Shown piece by piece: positions 17,467 to 26,510 of a stretch of 64,000 nt of DNA (the stretch's first letter is position 1; each line of letters starts with the position of its first letter). The stretch spans positions 124,001 to 188,000 of the forward strand of contig CAKTBJ010000001.1 in NCBI GenBank assembly GCA_934533075.1. Reading direction: 5' to 3'. Made by a program: the position numbers and the translations under genes. The DNA is from an uncultured Paracoccus sp. GTDB lineage: Bacteria; Pseudomonadota; Alphaproteobacteria; Rhodobacterales; Rhodobacteraceae. The notes beneath the pieces are model-generated. The model made no database searches, had not been told where the DNA came from, and saw nothing but the letters and a program-made list of their open reading frames with translations.

Positions 17467-18204
17467 ATGGCCCGCACCGACCGGCTGATGCGCCTGATGG
17501 ACGTGCTGCGCCGCCTGCCCCCGCCGGCGACGGCGGCGCGGCTGGCCGCCGAGACGGGGGTCTCGCAGCGCCAGCTTTACCGCGACATCGCCACGCTGCG
17601 GGCCGGGGGCGCGCTGATCGACGGCGAGGCGGGCGTGGGCTATGTGCTGACCGAGGACCCGGCCCTGCCGCCGCAAAGCTTCTCGCGGCTGGAGATCGAG
17701 GGGTTGCTGCTGGCCGTGCAGGCGCTGGATCGGGTGGGCGATGCCGAGATGGTCGCGGCCGCGCGCGCGGCGATGGCGCGGATCGTGGCCACCCTGCCGG
17801 GGGACCAGCCGCGCCAGGCGCTGCACGCGATCATGCGCAGCTTCTCGGCCGGGCCGGAGCGCGATCCGCCGGTCATCGACCTTGCCGCCCTGCGCCGGGC
17901 CTGCTGGGAGGAGGAGGCGGTGCTTGTCGCCTATACCGACCTGAAGGGCAGCACTTCGCGCCGGCTGATCTGGCCGCTGGGCCTGTCCTATGGCGACCGC
18001 CACCTGATGCTGCTGGCGCATTGCCGGCTGCGCATGGATTACCGCCTGTTCCACGTCAACCGGATCGCCGCGCTGGAACCCACGGCAGAAAGCTTCCGCC
18101 CGCAGCGGGTGGCCCTGATGCGGGACTATGCCCGCGGCCGGTCGGGCAAGGGCGCTGAGGCCCCGGCCGGGCGGCGCAAGCCGTCCGGGGACAAGGCTTC
18201 GTGA
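17467..18204 (+). CDS. HTH/WYL-domain transcriptional regulator (YafY-like)
   Basis: A 245-residue regulator. Residues 3-60 form a DeoR-type winged helix (DRLMRLMDVLRRLPPPATAARLAAETGVSQRQLYRDI is the core). The C-terminal half is a WYL domain (VLVAYTDLKGSTSRRLIWPLGLSYGDRHLMLLAHC), which senses ligands such as nucleic acids or nucleotides. It is divergent from a GST gene, which YafY-type regulators often control; that target is inference. The C-terminal tail is basic. Confidence 0.87.
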   Translation: MARTDRLMRLMDVLRRLPPPATAARLAAETGVSQRQLYRDIATLRAGGALIDGEAGVGYVLTEDPALPPQSFSRLEIEGLLLAVQALDRVGDAEMVAAARAAMARIVATLPGDQPRQALHAIMRSFSAGPERDPPVIDLAALRRACWEEEAVLVAYTDLKGSTSRRLIWPLGLSYGDRHLMLLAHCRLRMDYRLFHVNRIAALEPTAESFRPQRVALMRDYARGRSGKGAEAPAGRRKPSGDKAS

Positions 18205-18249
18205 GCCGCTGCCGGCGCGCGGCAAGGAAAATTCCGGGATGTGTGAAAC

Positions 18250-18326
18250 TGGTCGGAGCGAGAGGATTCGAACCTCCGACCCCCTGCTCCCGAAGCAGGT
18301 GCGCTACCAGGCTGCGCTACGCTCCG
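18250..18326 (-). tRNA. tRNA-Pro (CGG)
   Basis: A 77-nt cloverleaf with encoded CCA on the minus strand. The acceptor stem is CGGAGCG/CGCTCCG, the D-arm has the Pro-typical GCGCAGCCTGGTAGCGC, the anticodon loop is TTCGGGA (anticodon CGG) and the T-arm loop is TTCGAAT. It lies downstream of leuB in the same direction, about 105 bp after its stop. Confidence 0.96.
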
Positions 18327-18430
18327 ACCGTGTGGGGGCAGGTAAACCGCCGCGCCGGCGAATGCAAGCGCAAAGCAGGCCCCCGAAACGATTTGATGCG
18401 CGCCACCCGCTGGCGCCGCGCATCCGCAGC

Positions 18431-19537
18431 CTACACCTCGGCCAGGGCGGCCAGAACCGCGTCGCCCATCGCCGAGGTCGAGACGGGAACCCCGCCTTCC
18501 GGTCCCATCAGGTCGGCCGTGCGCAGGCCGTCGGCCAGCACCTTCTCCACCGCGCGCTCCAGCCGGGCGGCCTCGTCGCCCAGGTCGAAGGAATAGCGCA
18601 GCGCCATCGCGAAGCTGAGGATGCAGGCGATCGGGTTGGCCTTGCCCTGCCCGGCAATGTCCGGGGCGCTGCCGTGGACCGGCTCATACAGCGCCTTGGG
18701 GCGCCCGTTCGGCTGCACCGCGCCCAGGGACGCCGAGGGCAGCATCCCCAGCGAGCCGGTCAGCATCGCCGCCGCGTCCGACAGGATGTCCCCGAACAGG
18801 TTGTCGGTCACGATCACATCGAATTGCCGCGGGTTGCGCACCAGCTGCATGGCGCCGTTGTCGGCATACATGTGCGACAGCTGCACGTCGGGATATTCCT
18901 CGTCATGGACCTTCTGGACGACCTCGCGCCACAGGATGCCCGATTCCATGACATTCGCCTTCTCCATCGAGCAGACGCGATTGTCGCGCTTGCGGGCCAG
19001 ATCGAAGGCCGAGCGGGCGATGCGGGCGATTTCCGATTCCGTGTAACGCTGGGTGTTGATGCCCACGCGCTCGTTGCCTTCGGTGAAGATGCCGCGCGGC
19101 TCGCCGAAATAGACGCCGGAGGTCAGCTCGCGCACGATCAGGATGTCGAGGCCCGCCACGATCTCGCGCTTGAGGGAGGAGAAATCCGCCAGCGCGTCGA
19201 AGCATTGCGCCGGGCGCAGGTTGGCGAACAGGTCCATCTCCTTGCGCAGGCGCAGCAACCCGCGCTCGGGCTTGACGGAAAAGTCCAGGTCGTCGTAGGC
19301 CGGCCCGCCCACGGCGCCCAGCAGCACCGCGTCCACCGCCTGCGCGCGGGCCATCGTCTCGTCGGTCAGGGGGGTGCCGTGCGCGTCGTAGGAGGCGCCG
19401 CCGACCAGCCCTTCCTCGACCGCGATCGTCACGCCGCGATGGGCGCCGAGCCAGTCGATGACCCGGCGCACCTCGGCCATGACTTCGCGGCCGATGCCGT
19501 CGCCGGGCAGGATCAGGACGGAATAAGTGTCGGACAT
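18431..19537 (-). CDS. leuB: 3-Isopropylmalate dehydrogenase
   Basis: NAD-dependent oxidative decarboxylation of 3-isopropylmalate, the third step of leucine synthesis, in the cytoplasm. The 368-residue length is normal. Diagnostic segments are [52 protein letters not shown], the catalytic Lys/Asp helix and [25 protein letters not shown]. The ATG at 19537 follows a GGAGG ribosome site. leuCD is not in the window, so the gene appears to be separated from its pathway partners. Confidence 0.97.
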   Translation of the reverse strand: MSDTYSVLILPGDGIGREVMAEVRRVIDWLGAHRGVTIAVEEGLVGGASYDAHGTPLTDETMARAQAVDAVLLGAVGGPAYDDLDFSVKPERGLLRLRKEMDLFANLRPAQCFDALADFSSLKREIVAGLDILIVRELTSGVYFGEPRGIFTEGNERVGINTQRYTESEIARIARSAFDLARKRDNRVCSMEKANVMESGILWREVVQKVHDEEYPDVQLSHMYADNGAMQLVRNPRQFDVIVTDNLFGDILSDAAAMLTGSLGMLPSASLGAVQPNGRPKALYEPVHGSAPDIAGQGKANPIACILSFAMALRYSFDLGDEAARLERAVEKVLADGLRTADLMGPEGGVPVSTSAMGDAVLAALAEV

Positions 19538-19673
19538 GGGGTTCCTCCGCTGAAATGGGTTGCGAACGCCCTACGGCGCGCCGGTCGGGGCGTCAAGTTC
19601 ACGCCAGTGTGGCTTGCGCTTCGGGCGGGGATGGGGCCGAAATACCCCCCGACGAGGCAGACCGGAGAGCATC

Positions 19674-20066
19674 ATGCACATGGCCAAGGCAGCAATCGCC
19701 GTCCTGTTGATGGGCGGCGCGGCGCAGGCAGCCAGCGGCCGGGTGACGGTGCCGCTGCCCGATACCAGCGGCCTGTCGCGCGAGGAAGGTCAGGCGCTGC
19801 TGGCGGAACTGGCGAATGTGAACGTGATCACCTCGAACTGCCCCGGCTACGAGATCACCGATGGCGAATGGATGCTGATCACCGGCACCGGCGACAAGCT
19901 GGCCGCGCAGCTGGGGCTGGACCCGACCAGCTACGACCGCAGTTTCTACGGCCCGGCCTTCAAGCTGCTGGACGATCCCGGCGCCTGCGACCGCATCGGC
20001 CCGCAGGCGCGGCCGCTGATCGACCGGCTGATCGGCATGGGCGGCAGGCCGGAGGTGGGGCAATAG
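19674..20066 (+). CDS. Small secreted protein of unknown function
   Basis: I do not recognise this 130-residue protein. It has a signal peptide (MAKAAIAVLLMGGAAQAAS) and a mature part with two Cys (NCPGYEITDGEW and DPGACDRIG) that could form a disulfide in the periplasm. The ATG at 19674 is preceded by CGGAGAGC. It diverges from leuB and is followed 73 bp later by a nucleotidyltransferase gene. Confidence 0.7.
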   Translation: MHMAKAAIAVLLMGGAAQAASGRVTVPLPDTSGLSREEGQALLAELANVNVITSNCPGYEITDGEWMLITGTGDKLAAQLGLDPTSYDRSFYGPAFKLLDDPGACDRIGPQARPLIDRLIGMGGRPEVGQ

Positions 20067-20139
20067 GGGCGGAGCAAGGTTCTGCCTGCCGGGCCTCTTC
20101 GCGGATGAGGTCGCCACCGATCGAGGGGGTTTCGTATCA

Positions 20140-20952
20140 TTGGACGAAAGATCGCTGATCGGCGCGCGCGACCGGCTGCTTGAGACGGCCCTGCGGTTCT
20201 TCCGGCGCGATCCGGCTGTGATCGGCGTTTTCCTTGGCGGTTCGCTTGCCGCCGGCACGGCCGATACGTGGTCGGACATCGACCTGCGGGTGGTGGTGAC
20301 GCCCGGCCGCTGGGCCGATTACGTCGCGCGACGCCGCGAGATTCCGGCGCAATGGCCGGGCTTCCTGTTCAATGAATGGCTGCCCGGCGCCCGGCATTGC
20401 GTGTCCCATTTCCGGCCCTTCGGAAAGATCGACATCTTTTATCACGATGCCGCCGCGCTGGCGCCATCTGCCTGGTATCGCCTGCCGATCAAGGTCTTGC
20501 ATGACCCGGAGGGGGTCGTCGCGGACCTTCTGGCGCGCTCACAGGGGCTGCCGTTCGCCGTGACCGGGGACGATCTGGATATCTCGATCAGCAAGGGCCT
20601 GGCGGCGGCGCATGAAACCTATCGGCGCGCGCGGCGCGGCGAGCTGTTCCATGCCCTGTCACTGCTGGACGAGTTGCGCCAGCACATCATGCAGGCCGAT
20701 GACTGGCTGCATGACCGGACCCCGGAAACGGCTGTCCTGGCAAAGTTCGACATGCGCGGAAGCGGGACCGTGCTCGCGGCGCTCGCGGCATCCTATGGTC
20801 CGTGCGAGGTCGGCGCCATCCTGTCGGCGCTGCGCCTGCTGACGGAGGTCTATCGTGCGCAGGTCGTGGCGCTGCACGGCAGGTTCGGCCCTGCGCGGCC
20901 CCTCGCCTCGGATCTGGAGGCGCTGGACATCCTTTGGCCGCAGGAAGCCTGA
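20140..20952 (+). CDS. Nucleotidyltransferase, aminoglycoside adenylyltransferase-like
   Basis: A 270-residue protein with the pol-beta nucleotidyltransferase signature GGSLAAGTADTWSDIDLRV (residues 33-51), including the metal-binding Asp46 and Asp48. A third acidic residue is likely in FGKIDIFYH. The helical C-terminal half resembles LnuB/AadE-type resistance enzymes, which adenylylate antibiotics. The only sensible start is TTG at 20140, after a GAGGGGG ribosome site; no in-frame ATG or GTG lies nearby upstream. Actual resistance activity is not shown by sequence. Confidence 0.7.
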   Translation: MDERSLIGARDRLLETALRFFRRDPAVIGVFLGGSLAAGTADTWSDIDLRVVVTPGRWADYVARRREIPAQWPGFLFNEWLPGARHCVSHFRPFGKIDIFYHDAAALAPSAWYRLPIKVLHDPEGVVADLLARSQGLPFAVTGDDLDISISKGLAAAHETYRRARRGELFHALSLLDELRQHIMQADDWLHDRTPETAVLAKFDMRGSGTVLAALAASYGPCEVGAILSALRLLTEVYRAQVVALHGRFGPARPLASDLEALDILWPQEA

Positions 20953-20973
20953 GCCTCGGCGCCCGTCCGCGGC

Positions 20974-21783
20974 CTAAAGCCCCAGCACATCCGCCATCGT
21001 GTATTCCCCCGGCGGCTTGTCCAGCGCCCACAGCGCGGCGCGGATGGCGCCGCGGGCGAACAGCGCCCGGTCGGTGGACATGTGGCGCAGCACCAGCCTT
21101 TCGCCCGCGCCGGCAAGGATCACCTCATGCTCGCCCACCACGTCGCCGCCGCGCAAGGACGCAAAGCCGATGCCGCCCTCCGGGCGCGCCCCGGTGATGC
21201 CCTCGCGGGCCGGCAGGCGCAGCGCCGACAGCGGCTGGCCCCGTCCCTCGGCCGCCGCCTCGCCCAGCATCAGCGCCGCGCCCGAGGGTGCATCGACCTT
21301 GTGGCGGTGATGGGTCTCCACCACCTCGATGTCCCAGTCCCGCGGCCCGAGGATCGCCGCCGCCTGCCGCACCAGGCCGGCAAGGATGTTCAGCCCCAGG
21401 CTCATGTTCCCGGCCCGCACGATGGGGGCATGGCGGGCGGCGGCGCGGATCGCGGCGAGGTCGGCATCCGAAAACCCGGTGCTGCCGATGACATGCGCGG
21501 CGCGGGCCTGCGCGGCCAGTTCCGCCGTCGCCACCGTCACCGCCGGATTGGTGAAGTCCAGAATGCCCTGCGCCCCGGCGATGGCCTCGATGGGGTCGTC
21601 CGTGACCGTGACGCCCAGGGCGCCGCCCCCCATCGCCACGCCCAGGTCCCGCCCGGCCCAGCCGTGCCCCGGCCGCACCACGGCGCCGGCCAGCCGCAGC
21701 CCCTCGCAGGCCAGCACCTCGGCCACCAGCAGCCGCCCCATGCGCCCGGCGGCGCCCATCACCACGATGCCCGGCAATTCCAT
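20974..21783 (-). CDS. dapB: 4-Hydroxy-tetrahydrodipicolinate reductase
   Basis: NAD(P)H-dependent reduction in the diaminopimelate/lysine pathway, cytoplasmic. The 269-residue protein shows the nucleotide-binding [14 protein letters not shown] at its N-terminus, [10 protein letters not shown], and the active-site signature [18 protein letters not shown] (His and Lys catalytic residues). The frame stays open far upstream, but the ATG at 21783 puts the dinucleotide motif at the N-terminus as in the family. It diverges from rbfA with 78 bp between them. Confidence 0.96.
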   Translation of the reverse strand: MELPGIVVMGAAGRMGRLLVAEVLACEGLRLAGAVVRPGHGWAGRDLGVAMGGGALGVTVTDDPIEAIAGAQGILDFTNPAVTVATAELAAQARAAHVIGSTGFSDADLAAIRAAARHAPIVRAGNMSLGLNILAGLVRQAAAILGPRDWDIEVVETHHRHKVDAPSGAALMLGEAAAEGRGQPLSALRLPAREGITGARPEGGIGFASLRGGDVVGEHEVILAGAGERLVLRHMSTDRALFARGAIRAALWALDKPPGEYTMADVLGL

Positions 21784-21861
21784 CGCCTTCACCCTCTTTT
21801 CAGCCCTCGGCCCCGTCCTAGCCCGTTGCGGCGGGCGGCGCGAGGGCCTACATCCCCCGTC

Positions 21862-22275
21862 ATGGCACATGGACGCTTCCATTCCGGGCAAGGCCCCTCG
21901 CAACGTCAGCTTCGCGTCGGCGAGCTGATCCGCCGGCGTCTGTCGGACATCCTGCTGCGCGGCGATGTCCACGACCCCGACCTGAACCGGCATTCGATCA
22001 CGGTCAGCGAGGTCAGTTGCTCGCCCGACCTGAAGGTGGCGACGGCCTATGTCATGCCGCTGGGCGGGCAAGGGGCCGAGGAGGCGCTGGAAGACCTGCG
22101 CCGCAACCAGCCCGAGCTGCGCCATCTGGTCGCCAAGGGCCTGGACCTGAAATATGCGCCGCAATTGCGGTTCCAGATCGACGCCACCTTCGACCGCATG
22201 GACGAGACCCGCCGCATCTTCGCCGACGAGCGCGTGCGCCGCGATGTGGAAGCCGGCGGCGATGACGAGGCCTGA
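21862..22275 (+). CDS. rbfA: 30S ribosome-binding factor A
   Basis: KH-fold factor that binds the 30S subunit and helps mature the 16S rRNA 5' end. The 137-residue sequence has [44 protein letters not shown] and [20 protein letters not shown], all family-typical. Its end overlaps the phosphodiester glycosidase-like gene by 14 bp, and truB follows. rbfA-truB proximity is common, but the glycosidase between them is a less usual insertion. Confidence 0.95.
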   Translation: MAHGRFHSGQGPSQRQLRVGELIRRRLSDILLRGDVHDPDLNRHSITVSEVSCSPDLKVATAYVMPLGGQGAEEALEDLRRNQPELRHLVAKGLDLKYAPQLRFQIDATFDRMDETRRIFADERVRRDVEAGGDDEA

Positions 22276-23047
22276 GGTCTGGAACCGGCTGCGCCAGCGT
22301 CTGGGCGTCGCGGTCGGCATGGTCATGGCGCTGGCGGCGCCGGCCTCGGCGGGGCTGTGCGAGCGGGTCAGCCATGACGGCCACGGCTATGTCGTCTGCA
22401 CGCTGGACGCGGCGGCCGAGCCGGACCTGCGGCTTTGGCTGGATGATGCCGGGGGCCGGGTCTATGGCGAATTCAGCCGCCTGAAGGCCGATCTGCCCGC
22501 AGGCGAGACCCTGCTGTTCGCCATGAATGCCGGCATGTTCCACCCCGATTACCGGCCCGTCGGCCTGTTCGTCGCGGACGGGCGGGAACTGGGCAAGGTG
22601 GTCACGGCGGGCGGCGGCGGCAATTTCGGGCTGCTGCCCAACGGCGTGTTCTGCACCGGCGGCAAGCGCCCCTTCGCGGTCATCGAAAGCAAGGCCTTTG
22701 CCGAGGCGCCGCCGGATTGCCGGCTGGCCACCCAGTCCGGCCCGATGCTGGTCATAGACGGAGAGCTGCATCCGCGCTTCCTCGTCGATGCCTCCAGCCG
22801 CTACATCCGCAACGGGGTGGGCGTGTCCGGGGACGGGCGGACGGCGTGGTTCGCCATTTCCGAGCGCCCGGTGACCTTCCACGAATTCGGGCGCCTGTTC
22901 CGCGACGGGCTGGGCGCGCGCGATGCGCTGTATTTCGATGGTTCCATCTCGCGGCTTTACGCGCCCGAGGTGGGGCGGGCGGATCGCGGCCGGCGGCTGG
23001 GGCCGATCATCGGGCTGGTGGCAGGGGCGGAACCGGAGGCGGATTGA
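22262..23047 (+). CDS. Secreted phosphodiester glycosidase family protein (DUF2233)
   Basis: A 261-residue protein with a signal peptide ending in APASA. The mature part matches the NAGPA/DUF2233 family: [55 protein letters not shown] and the conserved [15 protein letters not shown] near the C-terminus. Family members hydrolyse sugar-1-phosphodiesters or modify cell-wall glycans, so a periplasmic role is expected. The ATG at 22262 lies inside the end of rbfA, implying coupled translation. Confidence 0.85.
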   Translation: MTRPEVWNRLRQRLGVAVGMVMALAAPASAGLCERVSHDGHGYVVCTLDAAAEPDLRLWLDDAGGRVYGEFSRLKADLPAGETLLFAMNAGMFHPDYRPVGLFVADGRELGKVVTAGGGGNFGLLPNGVFCTGGKRPFAVIESKAFAEAPPDCRLATQSGPMLVIDGELHPRFLVDASSRYIRNGVGVSGDGRTAWFAISERPVTFHEFGRLFRDGLGARDALYFDGSISRLYAPEVGRADRGRRLGPIIGLVAGAEPEAD

Positions 23048-23101
23048 CGGCCCCGCCCCGCCCGCGCTATGGGGCCGGCCTTGCAACAATCGGGGGCCGA
23101 G

Positions 23102-24001
23102 ATGGCGCGCAAGAAGGGCCGCGAGATTTCCGGCTGGCTGATCGTGGACAAGCCGGCGGGCGTGACATCGACCGCCGTGGTCGGGCGGGTGCGCTGGGCG
23201 CTGGACGCGAAGAAGGCCGGCCATGCCGGCACGCTGGACCCCGACGCGACCGGGTTGCTGGCCGTTGCCCTGGGCGAGGCCACCAAGACCGTGCCGCTGA
23301 TCTCGGACGCGCTGAAGGCCTATGATTTCCGGGTGATCTGGGGCGCCGAGACGGACACGGACGACGCCAGCGGCGTGCCGGTCCGCGAGAGCACCGCCCG
23401 CCCGGCGCCCGATTCCATCGAGGCCGCGCTGGCCGCCTATCGCGGCGAGATCATGCAGGTGCCGCCGGCCTATTCCGCGGTGAAGGTCGATGGCGAGCGC
23501 GCCTACGACCTCGCGCGCGAGGGCGAGGCGCCGGAACTGGCCGCGCGGCCCCTGTGGGTCGAGGAACTGACCCTGACCGCCACCGGCGAGGGTTGGGCCG
23601 ACCTGCACATGGTCTGCGGAAAGGGCGGCTATGTGCGCGCCATCGCCCGCGATCTGGGCCGTGATCTGGGCTGTTTCGGCCATGTCGGCCATCTGCGCCG
23701 GGTCTGGTCGGGACCGTTCGACCTCGAACATGCCGTGCCATTCGACAGCGTGGACCGCGACAACGCCGCCGCCGTCGAGGCCGCGCTGCTGCCGCTGGAA
23801 GCCGCGCTGACCGACATGCCGCAGATGCGCGCCACGGACATCGGCGCCACCCGCATACGCAACGGCAATCCCGGCGAGGTTCTGGACCATGCCGCTTTCG
23901 GCACGCTGGTCTGGGTCAGCCATGCGGGCCGGCCGCTGTGCATCGGCCGCTACATGGGCGGGCAGGTGCAGCCGGACAGGGTGTTCAACCTGCCCGGCTG
24001 A
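23102..24001 (+). CDS. truB: tRNA pseudouridine(55) synthase
   Basis: Converts uridine-55 of tRNA to pseudouridine. The 299-residue chain has [17 protein letters not shown], the catalytic [16 protein letters not shown] with Asp46, and [25 protein letters not shown] at 23102 follows a GGGGGCCGAG ribosome site; an in-frame ATG at 23069 would add 11 poorly conserved residues. It follows the DUF2233 gene closely and converges on the response-regulator gene. Confidence 0.96.
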   Translation: MARKKGREISGWLIVDKPAGVTSTAVVGRVRWALDAKKAGHAGTLDPDATGLLAVALGEATKTVPLISDALKAYDFRVIWGAETDTDDASGVPVRESTARPAPDSIEAALAAYRGEIMQVPPAYSAVKVDGERAYDLAREGEAPELAARPLWVEELTLTATGEGWADLHMVCGKGGYVRAIARDLGRDLGCFGHVGHLRRVWSGPFDLEHAVPFDSVDRDNAAAVEAALLPLEAALTDMPQMRATDIGATRIRNGNPGEVLDHAAFGTLVWVSHAGRPLCIGRYMGGQVQPDRVFNLPG

Positions 24002-24006
24002 GGGGG

Positions 24007-24690
24007 TCAGGCAACCAGCTTGTAGCCGCCCGATTCCGTGACCAGCAGCCGCGCGTTCGAGGGATCGGGTTCGATCTTCTGGCGCAGGCGGTAGATATGG
24101 GTCTCCAGCGTGTGGGTGGTCACGCCGGCATTATAGCCCCAGACTTCGTGCAGCAGCACGTCGCGCGCCACCACATCCTGCGCCCGATACAGGAATTTCA
24201 GGATGTTGGTTTCCTTTTCGGTCAGCCGGATCTTGCGCTCCTTGGCGTCGATCAGCATCTTCATCGCCGGCTTGAACGTATAGGGACCAAGCTGGAAGAT
24301 GGCGTCCTCGGACTGCTCATGCGTGCGCAGTTGCGCCCGCAGCCGGGCCAGCAGCACCGGGAACTTGAACGGCTTGGTCACATAGTCGTTCGCGCCCGAT
24401 TCCAGCCCCAGGATGGTATCGGCATCGGTGTCGTGCCCGGTCAGCATCACGATGGGACACTTGACGTTCAGCTTGCGCAGCCGCTTGCACAGCTCGCGCC
24501 CGTCGGTATCGGGCAGGCCGACATCGAGGATCACCAGATCGTAAAGCGCGGCCTTGGCCTTTTCCACGGCCTCGGCGCCGCTGCCGGCCTCGACCACCTC
24601 GAAATCATCGGTCGCGGTCAGTTGTTCGGCCAGGGCCTCGCGCAGATCGTCCTCGTCGTCCACCAGCAGGATCTTTTTCAGTGCGGCCAT
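24007..24690 (-). CDS. OmpR-family response regulator (orphan)
   Basis: A 227-residue two-component regulator. The receiver (residues 5-120) has the acidic pocket VDDED, the phospho-acceptor in LVILDVGLPDTDG, Thr in VMLTGHDT and Lys in VTKPF. A winged-helix DNA-binding domain follows (LTEKETNILKFLYRAQ, THTLETHIYRLRQKIEPD). No histidine kinase gene is adjacent, so its partner is unknown. It is not CtrA or PhoB by its opening sequence. It diverges from ribA, 124 bp away. Confidence 0.9.
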   Translation of the reverse strand: MAALKKILLVDDEDDLREALAEQLTATDDFEVVEAGSGAEAVEKAKAALYDLVILDVGLPDTDGRELCKRLRKLNVKCPIVMLTGHDTDADTILGLESGANDYVTKPFKFPVLLARLRAQLRTHEQSEDAIFQLGPYTFKPAMKMLIDAKERKIRLTEKETNILKFLYRAQDVVARDVLLHEVWGYNAGVTTHTLETHIYRLRQKIEPDPSNARLLVTESGGYKLVA

Positions 24691-24814
24691 GCTTGCCTCC
24701 TGTTCACTTCTTGGGGAAAAGCTGGACATCATGGCCGGCAAGGTCCAGATGCGAGGTGGATTTCTCACGCCGAGTTGTCGCCCGCGCCCGAATTGTTTCA
24801 GATTGTTGCAGGAT

Positions 24815-25885
24815 ATGACCCACGCGACCCCGCTGCTTCCCACCCTGGCCGAGCTTGTGGCGCGGGCGCGGGCGGATTTGCGCATCGGGCTGCCGGTGGC
24901 GGTGGGCGGCTGGCTGGTCGCCGCGCTGGAGGTGCTGGAGGCCCCGCGGCTGGCGGCGCTGCGCGGCCTCGGCCCGGCGCAGATCGTGCTGACCGGCTGG
25001 CGGGCCGAGACGCTGAAGATCGCCGCCTATGACGGCGAGGTGGTGCGGCTGGCGCTGCCTTCGGATGCCGATACCGCGCAGTTGCGGGCGCTGGCCGATC
25101 CGGCGCTGGATCTGGCGCATCCGATGAAGGGGCCGTGGCGCCCGATCCGCGAGGGGGATGCCGAAATCGCCCGCCTCGCCGTGGGGCTGGCCAAGAGCGC
25201 GGAACTGCTGCCGGCGCTGCTGCTGGTCCGGGCCGTGGCGCCCGCCGGCCTGACCGAATTGCCGCCCGGCCCGCTGAAGCGGCAGCTTGCCGCCGAATCG
25301 GTGATGTCGCGGGTCTCGGCGGCCTCGGTGCCTTCGGTCTGGGCCGGGCGCTCGCGGCTTCAGGTGTTCCGCCCCGACGATGGCGGCACCGAGCATTACG
25401 CCATCGAGGTCGGCGATCCGCCCCGCGACCGGCCGGTGCTGGCGCGGCTGCATTCGGCCTGCTTCACCGGCGACGTGCTGGGCAGCCTGAAATGCGATTG
25501 CGGCCCGCAGCTTCATGCCGCGCTGGAGGCGATGCGCGCGGCCGGCAGCGGCGTGCTGCTGTATCTGAACCAGGAGGGGCGCGGGATCGGGCTGGCCAAC
25601 AAGATGCGCGCCTATGCCTTGCAGGATCAGGGCTTCGACACCGTGGACGCCAATCACCGCCTGGGATTCGAGGATGACGAGCGCGATTTCCGCATCGGCG
25701 CCGCGCTGCTGCGGCAGATGGGCTTTTCCTCGGTGCGGCTGATGACCAACAACCCGCGCAAGCTGGACATGATGCGCAGCCACGGCATCGAGGTGGCCGA
25801 GCGCGTGCCCCTGATCGTGCCCTCCAACCCCCTCAACAGCGGTTATCTGGCGACCAAGGCCAGGCGCTCGGGGCATCTGCTATGA
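24815..25885 (+). CDS. ribA: GTP cyclohydrolase II with divergent N-terminal domain
   Basis: First committed step of riboflavin synthesis: GTP to diaminopyrimidine, formate and pyrophosphate. The 356-residue protein has a C-terminal RibA domain with the zinc-binding Cys216, Cys227 and Cys229 (CFTGDVLGSLKCDC), then NQEGRGIGLANKMRAYALQ and DANHRLGFEDDERDF. The first 150 or so residues occupy the place of a RibB (DHBP synthase) domain but lack its recognisable catalytic motifs, so it looks inactive or repurposed. It overlaps the next gene by ATGA. Confidence 0.93.
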   Translation: MTHATPLLPTLAELVARARADLRIGLPVAVGGWLVAALEVLEAPRLAALRGLGPAQIVLTGWRAETLKIAAYDGEVVRLALPSDADTAQLRALADPALDLAHPMKGPWRPIREGDAEIARLAVGLAKSAELLPALLLVRAVAPAGLTELPPGPLKRQLAAESVMSRVSAASVPSVWAGRSRLQVFRPDDGGTEHYAIEVGDPPRDRPVLARLHSACFTGDVLGSLKCDCGPQLHAALEAMRAAGSGVLLYLNQEGRGIGLANKMRAYALQDQGFDTVDANHRLGFEDDERDFRIGAALLRQMGFSSVRLMTNNPRKLDMMRSHGIEVAERVPLIVPSNPLNSGYLATKARRSGHLL

Positions 25886-26412
25886 GGCTGACACCGCAGG
25901 GTCTGGCGGCCTTCGGGCGGGTGATTCCCTGCACGCCGGGCCGGTCAGGCATCCGCGCCGCCGCCGACAAGCGCGAGGGCGACGCGGCCACCCCGGCGGC
26001 GCATCTCCGTGTGACCGCCTGCCTCTATCGCGCCGACCGGATCGCGGCGCCCGCGCCCTGGGCGGTGCCGCTGCGGCTGGGTGACCTGTGGTGCGATGCG
26101 CCCGACCATCCCGCCTATAACCGGCTGGTGCGGGCGCCGCTGGCGGCCTCGCACGAGGTCATGCGCCGCGCCGATCCGCTTTATGACATCGTGCTGGTGA
26201 CGGACTGGAACATGGCGCCGGCGCGGCCCGGCCGGGGCAGCGCCATCTTCCTGCACCAGTGGCGCCGGCCCGGCTATCCCACCGCCGGCTGCCTGGCCAT
26301 GTCGCGCGCAGACCTGCGCTGGCTGGCCGCGCGGGCCGCGCCGGGCACGCCGCTGCTGGTGCCGCCTCTGGCCGGGCGCGCCTTTGCCGCGCGCCGCCAT
26401 GCCGGCGCCTGA
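25882..26412 (+). CDS. L,D-transpeptidase-like (YkuD-fold) protein
   Basis: A 176-residue protein with the YkuD active-site signature: His125 in GSAIFLHQW and Cys137 in PTAGCLAM. YkuD enzymes cross-link peptidoglycan or attach proteins to it. No signal peptide is evident from the ATG at 25882, which is odd for a periplasmic wall enzyme; the N-terminus (LTPQGLAAFGRVIPC) may replace it or the protein may act differently. It is translationally coupled to ribA by a 4-bp overlap. Confidence 0.8.
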   Translation: MRLTPQGLAAFGRVIPCTPGRSGIRAAADKREGDAATPAAHLRVTACLYRADRIAAPAPWAVPLRLGDLWCDAPDHPAYNRLVRAPLAASHEVMRRADPLYDIVLVTDWNMAPARPGRGSAIFLHQWRRPGYPTAGCLAMSRADLRWLAARAAPGTPLLVPPLAGRAFAARRHAGA

Positions 26413-26413
26413 G

Positions 26414-26456
26414 CCGAATCGGCCCCGAAACCGAATCGGCCCGGAAACCGAATCGG
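26414..26456. repeat. 17-bp tandem repeat of CCGAATCGG palindromes
   Basis: CCGAATCGG occurs at 26414, 26431 and 26448, exactly 17 bp apart; the two full units differ by one base. Each 9-mer is an odd-centred palindrome (CCGA-A-TCGG). It lies in the short gap before the PaaK-like gene, so it could be an operator array or a chance minisatellite. Confidence 0.75.
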
Positions 26457-26510
26457 ATTGCCGCGTCGCGGCGCAGGGACTAGGCTGGCCCTCGGTTTTC
26501 GGAGGCGGCG

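Noticed and set aside
18250-18430. Genomic-island attachment site at tRNA-Pro
   Set aside because: No integrase gene and no direct repeat of the tRNA 3' end is seen in the flanks; the neighbours are core genes.
18128-20158. Rightward open frame across the tRNA-Pro and leuB
   Set aside because: It runs through a tRNA and antisense to a clear leuB; no start context or motif supports it.
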